Source of the DNA: Microbacterium proteolyticum
GTDB taxonomy: Bacteria; Actinomycetota; Actinomycetes; Actinomycetales; Microbacteriaceae
DNA length: 64,000 nt
Assembly (NCBI RefSeq): GCF_030818075.1
Contig: NZ_JAUSZZ010000001.1
Location: 1,054,001 to 1,118,000, forward strand
Reading direction: 5' to 3'
A program made the translations under genes and the position numbers. The notes below the pieces were generated by a model. The model was not told the origin of the DNA, did no database searches, and saw only the letters and a list, made by a program, of their open reading frames with translations. This document shows positions 17,497 through 26,420 of this stretch, in pieces. Position 1 is the first letter of the stretch, and the number at the start of each line of letters is the position of its first letter.

Positions 17497-18414
17497 CAGA
17501 AGTACCCGTCCCTTCTTGCGGTCTTCCATGGCCGCCTCGCTGAGACGGTCGTCGGCGCGGGTCGCCCCGCGCTCGGTGATGGTGGTGCGCGCGACCTCGG
17601 CGACGATGGATGCCAGGTCGGCGGCATCCGATTCGACCGCGCCCGTGCAGCTCATGTCGCCGACGGTGCGGTAGCGGACCGTGCGGACCTCGACGGTCTC
17701 GCCTTCGCGGGGCGGGGAGAACGGACCCACGGGGTTCCACATGTCGCCGCGGCGGTAGACCTCGCGCTCGTGCGCGAAGTACAGCGGGGGCAGGGCGATG
17801 TTCTCGCGCTGGATGTAGCGCCACACGTCGAGCTCGGTCCAGTTCGAGATGGGGAAGGCGCGCACGTGCTGGCCGGGGGTGTGACGGCCGTTGTACAGGC
17901 TCCACAGCTCGGGGCGCTGGTTGCGCGGGTCCCACTGGCCGAACTCGTCGCGGAGCGAGATGATGCGCTCCTTGGCGCGGGCCTTGTCTTCATCGCGGCG
18001 CGCGCCGCCGAAGACGGCGTCGTGGCGGCCGGCGGCGATGGCATCCAGCAGCGGCAGGGTCTGCAGCGGGTTGCGGGTGCCGTCGGCGCGCTCCTGCAGG
18101 CGGCCGTCGTCGATGTAGTCCTGCACGCGCGCCACCTCGAGGCGCAGCCCCAGACGCTCCACGGTCTCGTCGCGGAAGGCGATGACCTCGGGGAAGTTGT
18201 GCCCGGTGTCCACGTGCAGCACGGGGAAGGGCACGCGGCCCGGCGCGAACGCCTTGGTCGCGAGGTGCAGCACGACGACGGAGTCCTTGCCGCCGGAGAA
18301 CAGCAGCACGGGCCGCTCGAACTCGGCGACGACCTCGCGGATGACGTGGATCGCCTCGGCCTCGAGCAGATCGAGGGTGGACAGGGCAGTGGATGCCGTG
18401 GACACAGCGCTCAT
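17496..18414 (-). CDS. cysD: Sulfate adenylyltransferase subunit 2 (frame runs into cysN)
   Basis: This ATP-pyrophosphatase subunit has the PP-loop SGGKDS (40-45), plus FPVLHVDTGHNFPE and GGARRDEDKARAKER as in CysD. With CysN it makes APS from sulfate and ATP. The expected family end (KKxxGYF-stop) is lost. The sequence reads KKGRVLLMSLDT and continues into CysN. Removing one G from the GGG (minus strand) at 17505-17507 restores KKGRYF-stop with TGATG coupling. I therefore treat it as two genes with a probable indel. The ATG at 18414 overlaps the cysH stop (ATGA). Confidence 0.88.
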
Positions 18415-19154
18415 GTGTGCAACCCGCATTCCGTCTTCGAGAAGCCGGCCCAGCGGCCGGCTCGGGGGTCTTCACCGGGGGCGACCGGTCGGGTGCACGG
18501 CTCGCATCCGATGGAGGGGTAGCCGTGGCTGAGGAGGAGGTTGACCGGCACCTTCTGGTCGTTGGCGTAGCCGATCAGGTCGTCGAAGCTCCACGCCGCG
18601 ACCGGGTTCACCTTGACGAGGCCGTTGCGCTCGTCCCACGTGACCAGGGGCGTGTGCGTGCGCGTGGGGGCCTCGTCGCGGCGGACGCCGGTGAACCACA
18701 CCTCGTAGCCGCCGAGCGCACCCTGCAGCGGGTCGACCTTGCGGCGGGCGCAGCACAGCGCGGGGTCGCGCTCGTACAGCCGCGCGCCGAACTCGGCATC
18801 CTGCTCGGCGACCGTCTGCTCGGGGAGCACGTCGACGACGCGCACGTCGAGGGCGCGGTCGACCTCGTCGCGCGTGAAGTGGGTCTCACGGAAGTGGTAG
18901 CCGGTGTCGAGGAAGAGCACGTCGACGTTCGGCAGCTGCTCGGCCACGAGGTGCGGCAGCGCGGCATCCGCCATCGAGCACGCCACAGCGGCCGACTCCG
19001 GGGTGAAGTTGCGGGCGACCCAGGCGACGACCTCGGCGGGCGACGCCTCGTCGTCGGCGAGGCTGCGGAGTTCGATGTTGCCCCGTTCGGCCAGGGCCTT
19101 GAGCTCGTCGTGGCTGCGGCGTGCGGTGACGCGCGGGGTGAGGGACACGCTCAC
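18411..19154 (-). CDS. cysH: Assimilatory adenylyl-sulfate (APS) reductase
   Basis: The 247-residue enzyme has the CysH fold and a C-terminal redox Cys243 in KTECGLH. The 4Fe-4S ligands Cys134-Cys135 (CCARRK) and Cys217/Cys220 (GCEPC) mark it as the APS-reducing type rather than a PAPS reductase. It yields sulfite for the adjacent sulfite reductase. The absence of cysC nearby fits. The GTG at 19154 overlaps the preceding stop as GTGA, and the stop overlaps cysD as ATGA. Confidence 0.93.
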   Translation of the reverse strand: MSVSLTPRVTARRSHDELKALAERGNIELRSLADDEASPAEVVAWVARNFTPESAAVACSMADAALPHLVAEQLPNVDVLFLDTGYHFRETHFTRDEVDRALDVRVVDVLPEQTVAEQDAEFGARLYERDPALCCARRKVDPLQGALGGYEVWFTGVRRDEAPTRTHTPLVTWDERNGLVKVNPVAAWSFDDLIGYANDQKVPVNLLLSHGYPSIGCEPCTRPVAPGEDPRAGRWAGFSKTECGLHT

Positions 19155-20863
19155 TGCAGGGCCTCCTCTTCGGCGCGGTGCGCCCACTGGGCGAAGGTCT
19201 CGTCGGCAGCCGCGTCGCGCTCGTCGAGGAAGCGGCGCACGACCCGATCGACGTAGTCGGCGATGCCGTCGGCGGCCACCTTCAGGCCGCGGACGGTGCG
19301 GCCGAGACCGGCTTCGTCGCGATCCTGCGATGCCAGACCCCCGCCGAGGTGCACCTGGTAGCCGGGCACCTGCTCGCCGTCGATGGTGACGAGCTGACCT
19401 TTCAGGCCGATGTCGGCGGTCTGGATGCGAGCGCACGAGTTGGGGCAGCCGTTCACGTGCAGCGAGATCGGGTGCGGCAGGTCGAAGCCCGCGAGGCGCT
19501 GCTCGAGGTCCTCTACGGCCGCGGTGGCGTTGACCTTGGTCTCGACGATCGCGAGCTTGCAGAACTCGATACCCGTGCACGCGATGGTGCCGCGGCGGAT
19601 GAGGCTCGGGCGCGCCTGCAGACCGAGCTCGTCGAGACCGGCGACGAGGGATTCGACCCGGTCTTCGGGGATGTCGAGGATGACGACCTTCTGGTGCGGC
19701 GTGGTGCGCAGGCGCGTCGAGCCGTGCTCCTCGATGAGGTCGGCGAGACGGGCGAGCGTCGTGCCCGAGACGCGGCCGACGATCGGCGTCGCACCGACGT
19801 AGAACCGGCCGTCTTTCTGACGGTGGATGCCGACGTGATCGCCGGGGGCGGCCGGCTTGGCCGGCGCGGGACCGTCGGGGAGGGCGTAGCCGAGGTACTC
19901 GTCTTGCAGCACCTGGCGGAACTTCTCCGTGCCCCACTCGGCGAGCAGGAACTTCAAGCGCGCCTTGTTGCGCAGACGCCGGTAGCCGTAGTCGCGGAAG
20001 ATCTGCGCCACGCCGTGCCAGGCCTCGGCGACGCGGTCGGGCGAGACGAAGACGCCGAGGCGCTCGCCGAGGCGCGGGGTGGTCGACAGGCCGCCACCGA
20101 CCCACAGGTCGTAGCCGATACCGAGCTCGGGGTGCTCGACGGCGACGAAGGCGACATCGTTGATCTCGTGCACGACGTCGTGGTTGGGGTGACCGGTGAT
20201 GGCCGACTTGAACTTGCGCGGCAGGTTCGACAGCGTCGGGTCGCCGATGAAGCGGCTCGTGATCTCGTCGATCTGCGGGGTGGGGTCGATGAGCTCATCG
20301 GCGGAGATGCCCGCGACGGGGGAGCCGAGCACGACGCGCGGCACGTCGCCGCACGCCTCGGTCGTTCCCAGGCCCACGGCCTCGAGGCGGCGCCAGATCT
20401 CGGGCATCGACTCGACCTCGACCCAGTGCAGCTGCACGTTCTGGCGGTCGGTGAGGTCGGCGGTGTCGCGGCCGAACTCCTGCGAGATCCCCGCGATGAC
20501 GCGCAGTTGCTCGGTCGTCAGCTGACCGCCGTCGATGCGGACGCGCAGCATGAAGTAGGCGTCCTCGAGTTCTTCGGGGCTCAGCGTGGCCGTGCGGCCG
20601 CCGTCGATACCGGGCTTGCGCTGGGTGTACAGGCCCCACACGCGGAAGCGGCCGTGCAGGTCGGTCGGGTCGATGGACGAGAACCCGCCCGCGGCGTAGA
20701 TGTTCTCGATCCGACCGCGCACCGCGAGACCGTCGTCGACCTGCTTCCACTCCTCGTTGCCGTTGAGGGGCGCTGTGCCGTCGATCTTCCATTGCCCGTT
20801 GGGCTTCGACGAGGGCCGCGGCGGCCGGGCGGCGGCGCGAGCAGAGGGAGGGATGGTGGTCAC
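19151..20863 (-). CDS. sir: Ferredoxin-dependent sulfite reductase (nitrite/sulfite reductase family)
   Basis: The 570-residue protein has the duplicated ferredoxin-like and siroheme-4Fe-4S domains of the family. The cluster/siroheme ligands are CTGIEFC and CPNSC in HVNGCPNSCARIQTADIG, with DLTDRQNVQLHW in the first half. It reduces sulfite to sulfide with six electrons from ferredoxin. It is the first gene of the operon. The GTG at 20863 has AAGGAAA upstream. An ATG at 20908, 8 nt after a TAGCGT box, is the alternative start (585 aa). Confidence 0.92.
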   Translation of the reverse strand: MTTIPPSARAAARPPRPSSKPNGQWKIDGTAPLNGNEEWKQVDDGLAVRGRIENIYAAGGFSSIDPTDLHGRFRVWGLYTQRKPGIDGGRTATLSPEELEDAYFMLRVRIDGGQLTTEQLRVIAGISQEFGRDTADLTDRQNVQLHWVEVESMPEIWRRLEAVGLGTTEACGDVPRVVLGSPVAGISADELIDPTPQIDEITSRFIGDPTLSNLPRKFKSAITGHPNHDVVHEINDVAFVAVEHPELGIGYDLWVGGGLSTTPRLGERLGVFVSPDRVAEAWHGVAQIFRDYGYRRLRNKARLKFLLAEWGTEKFRQVLQDEYLGYALPDGPAPAKPAAPGDHVGIHRQKDGRFYVGATPIVGRVSGTTLARLADLIEEHGSTRLRTTPHQKVVILDIPEDRVESLVAGLDELGLQARPSLIRRGTIACTGIEFCKLAIVETKVNATAAVEDLEQRLAGFDLPHPISLHVNGCPNSCARIQTADIGLKGQLVTIDGEQVPGYQVHLGGGLASQDRDEAGLGRTVRGLKVAADGIADYVDRVVRRFLDERDAAADETFAQWAHRAEEEALQ

Positions 20864-21270
20864 GGTGCGGGTTTCCTTCACTGCGCCAGCGCTGCGTGCC
20901 GACGGCATTCCAGGAGACGCTAGAACGGACCTCCGACACCGACCAGCGCGCGCGTCTCGAAGCGTCGCGTAACGACACGGAAGGTCACGAAACGTCTTGG
21001 ATGTTGCGCGATCGAGCAGAACGCACTAGCGCGTCGTGTCGTCGCCGCGTCGGGTGCGAGGCGGGAGCCGTGACCGGGGGAGGTGTCGGCGTGCGGGGGA
21101 GCGAAGCCGGAGGGGCGTCGGGCGCTGCTGGGTCGGAGTCAGCCGCGGCCGGCGCCTCCGACGCGGCGTCCGGCGCGCGTCCGGAACCGGAAACGGCGCC
21201 CGCGGACGCACCGCCCGAGGGCGTCAGCGGCCGCGACCGCCGATCGTGCCGACGGCGCATCCGCGCGCGC
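20864..21270. other. Gene-free region upstream of the sulfur operon
   Basis: About 400 bp between the sulfur operon and the upstream MarR-like gene, both on the minus strand. It contains the operon promoter (20917-20938). The frames here are open on several strands, but none looks protein-like; they consist of Arg/Ala/Gly-rich shadow sequence. Confidence 0.5.
20917..20938 (-). promoter_or_regulatory. TGTCGG-N10-TAGCGT promoter of the sulfur operon
   Basis: On the minus strand TGTCGG (20938-20933) precedes TAGCGT (20922-20917) by 10 nt. The 24 bases around it match the element before the histidine kinase (53937-53960) at 21 positions. ATG 20908 lies 8 nt downstream, and GTG 20863 further on. 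Confidence 0.5.
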
Positions 21271-22041
21271 TCACGCCTGCGGATCCGACGGCGCGCCGCC
21301 CGCTTCTCGACCGCGACGGAACCCGGCATCGAATCCGCGTTCGAATGCGCGCTCGACGCCCCGGTGGCGGCGGTGACCGGGGCCGCCGCAGCCGTGCGCA
21401 CCGCGGTGGTGGGGCCGCTCGGGGAAGCCGTGGTCATGAGCGCCCGAGTCGTCGGCGACGCCGTGGTCGTCGCGCTCGCGCGGGACGGGCCCGGGGCTCG
21501 GTGCGGGGCGACGGCCTGCGGAGCCGCGCTCACCCACGCGGAAGCCGTGGTGCTCGTTGGGGCCGAAGGCTCGGCGCGGGTCGGGGCCGAAGCCACGGCG
21601 TCCGGGCACGACACGGAAGCCTGCCCGCGGGCTGCGGTCGGCCGTCTCGTCGTCGTCGACGCCGAGGAGCGCGGCGAGGCTGTCGAGCGCCGTGGTCAGG
21701 TTCTCGAGCTGCTCGGCCGGAACGCCGTCCAGCAGGGCCGACCGCTCGGCATCCACGCGGTCGAGGAGGGCGCGTCCGTCGTCGGTCAGCGCCCAGCCGT
21801 CCCCGGAGCGGACGATCCAGCCGCGGTCGGCCAGGGCGGTGACGCGCTTGCCGCCGCGCGCCAGCCGGTCGGCGACCCAGGGGGCGTCGATGCGTCCGTC
21901 GATGGCGCCGAGCAGCAGCAGCGTCTTGGGATGGATGCCGCTGTCGTGCAGTTGCGTGAGCAGGCGGTGGTGCAGCGAGTGGCCGATCGTCGTGAGGCGA
22001 TGGGCGAGCGCCCGGGGGTGGGAGGGTGTGGGGGTGTTCAT
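21271..22041 (-). CDS. MarR/PadR-like winged-helix protein with His/Arg/Gly-rich tail
   Basis: The 256-residue protein starts with a helical winged-helix domain (about 1-130: HSLHHRLLTQLHDSGIHPKT, ADRLARGGKRVTALADRGW, LTDDGRALLDRVDAER). A low-complexity tail follows, rich in His, Gly, Arg and Pro. It ends with ERAFERGFDAGFRRGREAG. The tail could bind metal or be disordered. It is divergent from a second MarR-like gene across a 107-bp region with repeated ACATGTC motifs, so mutual or auto-repression is likely. The ATG has AAAGGA upstream. Confidence 0.7.
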   Translation of the reverse strand: MNTPTPSHPRALAHRLTTIGHSLHHRLLTQLHDSGIHPKTLLLLGAIDGRIDAPWVADRLARGGKRVTALADRGWIVRSGDGWALTDDGRALLDRVDAERSALLDGVPAEQLENLTTALDSLAALLGVDDDETADRSPRAGFRVVPGRRGFGPDPRRAFGPNEHHGFRVGERGSAGRRPAPSPGPVPRERDDHGVADDSGAHDHGFPERPHHRGAHGCGGPGHRRHRGVERAFERGFDAGFRRGREAGGAPSDPQA

Positions 22042-22078
22042 TGGGGGTCCTTTCGAGGGCGGACGATCCGCCGGTATA

Positions 22079-22142
22079 TGTCATGTGACAACGAATGTAC
22101 TCTGACATGTATTCCAGATGCTTGTCAAGCGACATGTAAAAT
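22079..22142. promoter_or_regulatory. Divergent operator/promoter region of the MarR-like pair
   Basis: This region is A/T-rich compared with its surroundings. TGTCA-TG-TGACA (22079-22090), GACATGT (22104-22110 and 22131-22137) and CTTG-T-CAAG (22121-22129) form a cluster of related dyads. TAAAAT (22137-22142) lies 6 nt before the ATG of the plus-strand gene and overlaps one dyad, as expected for a repressor site. Confidence 0.55.
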
Positions 22143-22148
22143 CGGGGC

Positions 22149-22655
22149 ATGCCCACCGACCCCGCCGACGAGATCGCCGCGGCGCTCGCCCGCCTGCGAG
22201 GCCGGCGCCCGCGGCCGCCGTTCCCGCCCGAGGCGCACCACCATCCGCACGGAGGCCACGGGGGGCCCTGGGGTCGCGGCGCACCGCCGTGGGCGGACCC
22301 GGCGCACGGTCGCTTCGGCGGACCCGCGCGCCTGCGCATGCTCGACGCCCTGGTCGCGGCATCCGGATCGCTGTCGGTGGGCGAGATCGCCGAGGCGGTG
22401 GGGGTCGACCAGCCGCGCGCTTCGCGGCTCGTGCAGCAATCGGTCGACCTGGGTCTCGTCGCTCGCGAACCCGACCCCGACGACGCGCGCCGCACCCGCG
22501 TCAGACTCACCCCCGAGGGGCAGGGTCTCGTCACGGGCTTCCGGGGACGCCGGCGGGATGCCGTGCGCTCGGCGCTCGAGTCGTTCAGCGACGCCGAGCG
22601 GGCCGAGTTCGCGCGGCTGCTGGCGAAGTTCGCCGACGCCTGGCCCCGCGACTGA
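22149..22655 (+). CDS. MarR-family transcriptional regulator
   Basis: The 168-residue regulator has an N-terminal Pro/His/Gly-rich stretch (EAHHHPHGGHGGPWG, residues ~27-45). A winged helix follows: LDALVAASGSLSVGEIAEAVG, DQPRASRLVQQSVDLGLV, and wing DPDDARRTRVRLTPEG. The C-terminal helix is a dimerisation element. TAAAAT 6 nt before the ATG predicts a leaderless mRNA whose promoter overlaps the candidate operator. The His-rich segments in both divergent regulators suggest a shared ligand such as a metal (inference). Confidence 0.82.
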   Translation: MPTDPADEIAAALARLRGRRPRPPFPPEAHHHPHGGHGGPWGRGAPPWADPAHGRFGGPARLRMLDALVAASGSLSVGEIAEAVGVDQPRASRLVQQSVDLGLVAREPDPDDARRTRVRLTPEGQGLVTGFRGRRRDAVRSALESFSDAERAEFARLLAKFADAWPRD

Positions 22656-23147
22656 GACCGCGGCATCCGATCTGGCGGGTCGGGTCGCCGGGTCGCCGCG
22701 CCCCTGGGTCGCCGCGCGCGCGCCGCGGCCTGGGTCGCCCTGCGCGCGCCTGTCGCCGAGCTGCCCGCCCCGTGCCCGTGGCCGCCCCGCGTCCGTGGCC
22801 GCTCGTGCCCGCCGCCGGCCCGTGCCCGCCGCCGGCCCGTGCCCGCCGCGGCCCGCACCCACTGCGAGATCACGCGATCCGCGCGAGGTCACGCGCCATA
22901 TCGTGTGATCTCGGCGTGATCACGTGATCTCGCGGCATCCCCGCCGTCGACCGACGCGCACGATCCGGCCCGCGCCGCCCTCTCGTGCCCGCTGCCGGCT
23001 CGTGCCCGCTGGCCGCCCGCGCCCGCTTCGAGGTCACGCGATCCGGGCGAGATCATGCGCCAGATCGTGTGATCTCGGCGTGATCACGTGATCTCGCGGC
23101 ATCCCCGCCCCCGACCGACGTGCGCAATCCGGCACGCGGGCGTCCGG
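22656..23147. repeat. Gene-free region with a duplicated palindromic element
   Basis: No gene is seen. Proline/arginine-rich simple sequence (CGTGCCCGCCGCCGGCC-type) is followed by two copies of the GATCAC/GTGATC element. A 46-bp segment at 22900-22945 is repeated identically at 23064-23109, 164 bp away, including CGTGATCACGTGATCTCGCG. The surrounding ~100 bp are also similar. Confidence 0.65.
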
Positions 23148-24519
23148 TCAGCGGATGACGGCGGCCTTCGTCCTGACCGGCAGCATCAGCAGCAGGCCCG
23201 CCGCGAGGATCAGCACGATTCCCAGGATGCCGAGGCGCGTGTCGCCGGTCAGACCGACGAACAGCGCGAACAGGCCCGGCGCAAGAAACGACACCGCCCG
23301 GCCCGTCGTGGCGTAGAGGCCGAAGATCTCCCCCTCGCGCCCCTCGGGGGCCACTCGGGCGAGGAACGACCGGCTGGCCGACTGCACGGGGCCGACGAAG
23401 GCGCCGAGACCCAGGCCGACGATCCAGAAGCCCGCCTGCGACGTGCCGATGAACAGCATGGCCGTCCCCAGCACGATGAGGCCGGCGAGCGAGACGAGGA
23501 TCACGTTCTTCGGGGCCGAAACGGTCGTCGAGGCGCCCGGCGAGCATGACGCTGACGCCCGCCACGAGGTTGGCCGCGACGGCGAAGTAGAGCACCTCGG
23601 TCGAGCTGAACCGGAACACCTGCGCGGCGATGATCGCCCCGAACGTGAAGACGCCGGCGAGCCCGTCGCGGAAGACGGCGCTGGCGACGAGGAAGAGCAG
23701 CACCTGCCGGCTGTCCCGCCAGAGCGAGCGCAGCGTCCCCCACAGCACGGCGTACGAACGGAAGAAGCCGACGCGCACCTGCCGCCGCTGCGCCGGGATC
23801 TCGGGCACGCGCAACAGCACCGGGATCGCGAACACGGCGTACCAGATCGCGGATGCCAGCACCGCCAGGCGGATGTTGAGACCACCCTCCTCGGGCACGG
23901 CGAGCACGCCCCCGGCATCCGGATCGCCGAAGCTCTGGATGAAGAGCACGAGGAGCAGCACCAGCAGCACGATGCCGCCGACGTACCCCATGCCCCAGCC
24001 GAAGCCGGAGACGCGGCCGATGTTCTCGCGCGTGGAGACCTGCGTGAGCATCGCGTAATAGTTGACGCTCGCGAACTCGAAGAACACATTGCCGACGGCC
24101 AGCAGCGTGGCTCCGAGCACCAGGTACGGCGGTGACCCCTCCACGAAGACCATCGCGGCCATGGCCAGCACGATCAGCCCGGTATTGACGCCGAGCCACA
24201 GCTTGCGTCGCCCCGTGCCGTCGGAGCGCTGGCCGAGCACGGGGGCCACGAGCGCGACGACGATGCCGGCGATCATGAGCGCGACTCCCACGACGCTGGC
24301 GTTGTCGGCCAGGGCGCGAACGAGCGCGGGGTCGTCGTCGTTGCCGTTCGCCGCCGCGACGACGGCGGGATCCACGAAGAGCGAACTCGCCAGATAGGTA
24401 CTGAAGACGAAGGTCGTCACCACCGCGTTGAACGCGGCCGAACCCCAATCCCACAGCGCCCAGGCGAGCACGGGTCGGCGGGCGTGGTCGGCGGAGGGAG
24501 CGGGCCCGGGGGAAGGCAT
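23148..24519 (-). pseudogene. MFS transporter of the UMF1/Atg22-like type, frameshifted
   Basis: About 456 residues with twelve hydrophobic helices. It begins VLAWALWDWGSAAFNAVVTTFVFSTYLAS, typical of UMF1/Atg22-like transporters. The frame breaks after GRLDDRFG. An extra C in the CCCC (minus strand) at 23512-23515 shifts it, and the family continues in another frame as KNVILVSLAGLIVLGTAMLFIG to IR-stop at 23148. Deleting one base gives a full-length protein, so an indel error or recent mutation is likely. The ATG at 24519 is chosen: TAGCGT lies 7 nt upstream, while GTG 24528 overlaps that box. Confidence 0.82.
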
Positions 24520-24526
24520 GTCGGTC

Positions 24527-24532
24527 ACGCTA
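24527..24532 (-). promoter_or_regulatory. -10 box of a leaderless promoter (MFS gene)
   Basis: TAGCGT on the minus strand ends 7 nt before ATG 24519. It decides between that ATG and the GTG at 24528. Confidence 0.45.
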
Positions 24533-24632
24533 GCGTCCTTCGATGGATGCCCGGGGCACCGGGATCGCGCCGCGCCGTCTCGACGGGCGCGTTCAGGTTA
24601 TCCCCATGCCCGCGCGGCGGGTCCGAGCCGAC

Positions 24633-24638
24633 TACCGT
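24633..24638 (+). promoter_or_regulatory. -10 box of a leaderless promoter (DEAD-box helicase)
   Basis: TACCGT ends 6 nt before ATG 24645, and no ribosome-binding site is visible. Confidence 0.5.
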
Positions 24639-24644
24639 GGTGTC

Positions 24645-26420
24645 ATGGCATCCGAATCCCCCGTCCCCTCCGCCGAGGCGGACACCGCCCCCGAAAAGCT
24701 CACCTTCGCCGATCTGGGACTGGATGCCGCTGTGCTCAAGGCCCTCAAAGACGTCGGCTACGAGACCCCCTCCGCCATCCAGGCGGCCACCATCCCCGTG
24801 CTGCTGCAGGGGCGCGACGTCGTCGGTCTCGCCCAGACCGGAACCGGCAAGACCGCGGCCTTCGCGCTGCCGGTGCTGTCGCAGATGGAGACCGGCCACA
24901 AGAATCCGCAGGCCCTGGTGCTCGCCCCCACCCGCGAGCTCGCTCTGCAGGTGTGCGAGGCGTTCGAGAAGTACGCGGCGCACATCAAGGGCGTCTCGGT
25001 GCTGCCCGTCTACGGCGGCCAGGGCTACGGTCAGCAGCTGTCGGCGCTGCGCCGCGGAGTCGACGTGATCGTCGGAACGCCCGGTCGCATCATGGACCAC
25101 CTCGACAAGGGCACGCTCGATCTCAGCGAGCTGAAGTTCCTCGTGCTCGACGAGGCCGACGAGATGCTCAAGATGGGCTTCGCCGAAGACGTCGAGACGA
25201 TCCTCGCCGACACCCCCTCGACCAAACAGGTCGCGCTGTTCTCGGCGACCATGCCGGCGCAGATCCGCCGCATCTCGGCGCAGTACCTCAACGACCCCGA
25301 AGAGATCACGGTCAAGACCAAGACCACGACCTCGGCCAACATCACGCAGCGCTACCTCGTGGTGTCGTACCAGCAGAAGATCGACGCGCTCACCCGCATC
25401 CTCGAGGTCGAGAACTTCGAGGGCATGATCGTGTTCACCCGCACGAAGAACGAGACCGAGACGGTCGCCGAGAAGCTCCGCGCCCGCGGCTACACCGCGG
25501 CGGCCATCAACGGCGACATCGCCCAGGTGCAGCGCGAGCGCACGGTCAACCAGCTCAAGAGCGGCAAGCTCGACATCCTCGTCGCCACCGACGTGGCTGC
25601 GCGCGGACTCGACGTCGAGCGCATCAGCCACGTCGTGAACTACGACCTGCCGATCGACACCGAGTCGTACGTGCACCGCATCGGTCGCACGGGCCGTGCC
25701 GGGCGCACGGGGGATGCGATCAGCTTCGTCACCCCGCGCGAGCGCCGCATGCTCACCGCGATCGAGAAGGCCACGCGCCAGCCGCTGACCGAGATGTCGC
25801 TGCCGAGCGTCGACGACGTCAACGCCACGCGTCTCACCCGTTTCGACGACGCGATCACGGCCGCCCTCGAGGACACCGCGGCGATCGCGACATTCCGCGA
25901 CGTCGTCGCGCACTACGTCGAGCACCACGACGTTCCCGAGGCCGACGTCGCCGCAGCGCTCGCCGTGGTCGCCCAGGGCGACACCCCGCTGCTGCTCGAG
26001 GAGGAGACGATCCGTCAGCCGCGCTTCGACCGCGATCGCGACGGCGGCTCCCGCGACGGGGGCTCGCGCGACGGCGGCTTCCGCGACGGCTCGTCGCGCG
26101 ACGGCGGCGAGCGTCGCGGCGGCGGCGGTCGCTTCGCCACCTACCGCATCGCGGTGGGGCGGCGTCAGCGGGTCGAGCCCCGCCAGATCGTGGGAGCCCT
26201 CGCCAACGAGGGGGGTCTGCGCCGCAACGACTTCGGCGCGATCCAGATCCGTCAGGACTTCTCGCTCGTCGAGCTGCCCGCCGACCTGTCGAACGACACG
26301 ATCAACCGCCTCGCCGACACCCGCATCTCGGGCCAGCTCATCGACCTGCGCCCCGACCAGGGCGGACGCTCCGCCAAGCGCAGTGACCGGCCGCAGCGCC
26401 GCGACCGCGACCGCGACTGA
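24645..26420 (+). CDS. deaD: DEAD-box ATP-dependent RNA helicase (DeaD/CsdA-like)
   Basis: The 591-residue protein contains all helicase motifs: Q motif FADLGL...GYETPSAIQ, I AQTGTGKT, Ia PTRELALQV, II DEADEM, III SATMP, V ATDVAARGLD and VI HRIGRTGRAGR. After ~residue 455 comes an RGG-like linker of RDGGS repeats. A DbpA/CsdA-type RNA-binding domain (IVGALANEGGLRRNDFGAIQIRQDFSLVELP) and a basic tail follow. It likely unwinds structured RNA during cold growth, ribosome assembly or decay. The ATG is chosen from the TACCGT box 6 nt upstream. Confidence 0.93.
   Translation: MASESPVPSAEADTAPEKLTFADLGLDAAVLKALKDVGYETPSAIQAATIPVLLQGRDVVGLAQTGTGKTAAFALPVLSQMETGHKNPQALVLAPTRELALQVCEAFEKYAAHIKGVSVLPVYGGQGYGQQLSALRRGVDVIVGTPGRIMDHLDKGTLDLSELKFLVLDEADEMLKMGFAEDVETILADTPSTKQVALFSATMPAQIRRISAQYLNDPEEITVKTKTTTSANITQRYLVVSYQQKIDALTRILEVENFEGMIVFTRTKNETETVAEKLRARGYTAAAINGDIAQVQRERTVNQLKSGKLDILVATDVAARGLDVERISHVVNYDLPIDTESYVHRIGRTGRAGRTGDAISFVTPRERRMLTAIEKATRQPLTEMSLPSVDDVNATRLTRFDDAITAALEDTAAIATFRDVVAHYVEHHDVPEADVAAALAVVAQGDTPLLLEEETIRQPRFDRDRDGGSRDGGSRDGGFRDGSSRDGGERRGGGGRFATYRIAVGRRQRVEPRQIVGALANEGGLRRNDFGAIQIRQDFSLVELPADLSNDTINRLADTRISGQLIDLRPDQGGRSAKRSDRPQRRDRDRD

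Noticed and set aside
18411..19154. PAPS reductase
   Set aside because: The Cys-Cys and Cys-x2-Cys cluster ligands are present, which mark APS reductases. No APS kinase gene is in the operon.
22042..22148. Riboswitch between the MarR-like genes
   Set aside because: The region is short and divergent, with a probable leaderless start on one side. The dyads fit a protein operator better than an RNA fold.
20896..22908. 670-codon plus-strand ORF opposite the MarR-like gene
   Set aside because: It is antisense to a convincing winged-helix gene and consists of Ala/Gly/Arg/Val-rich shadow translation.
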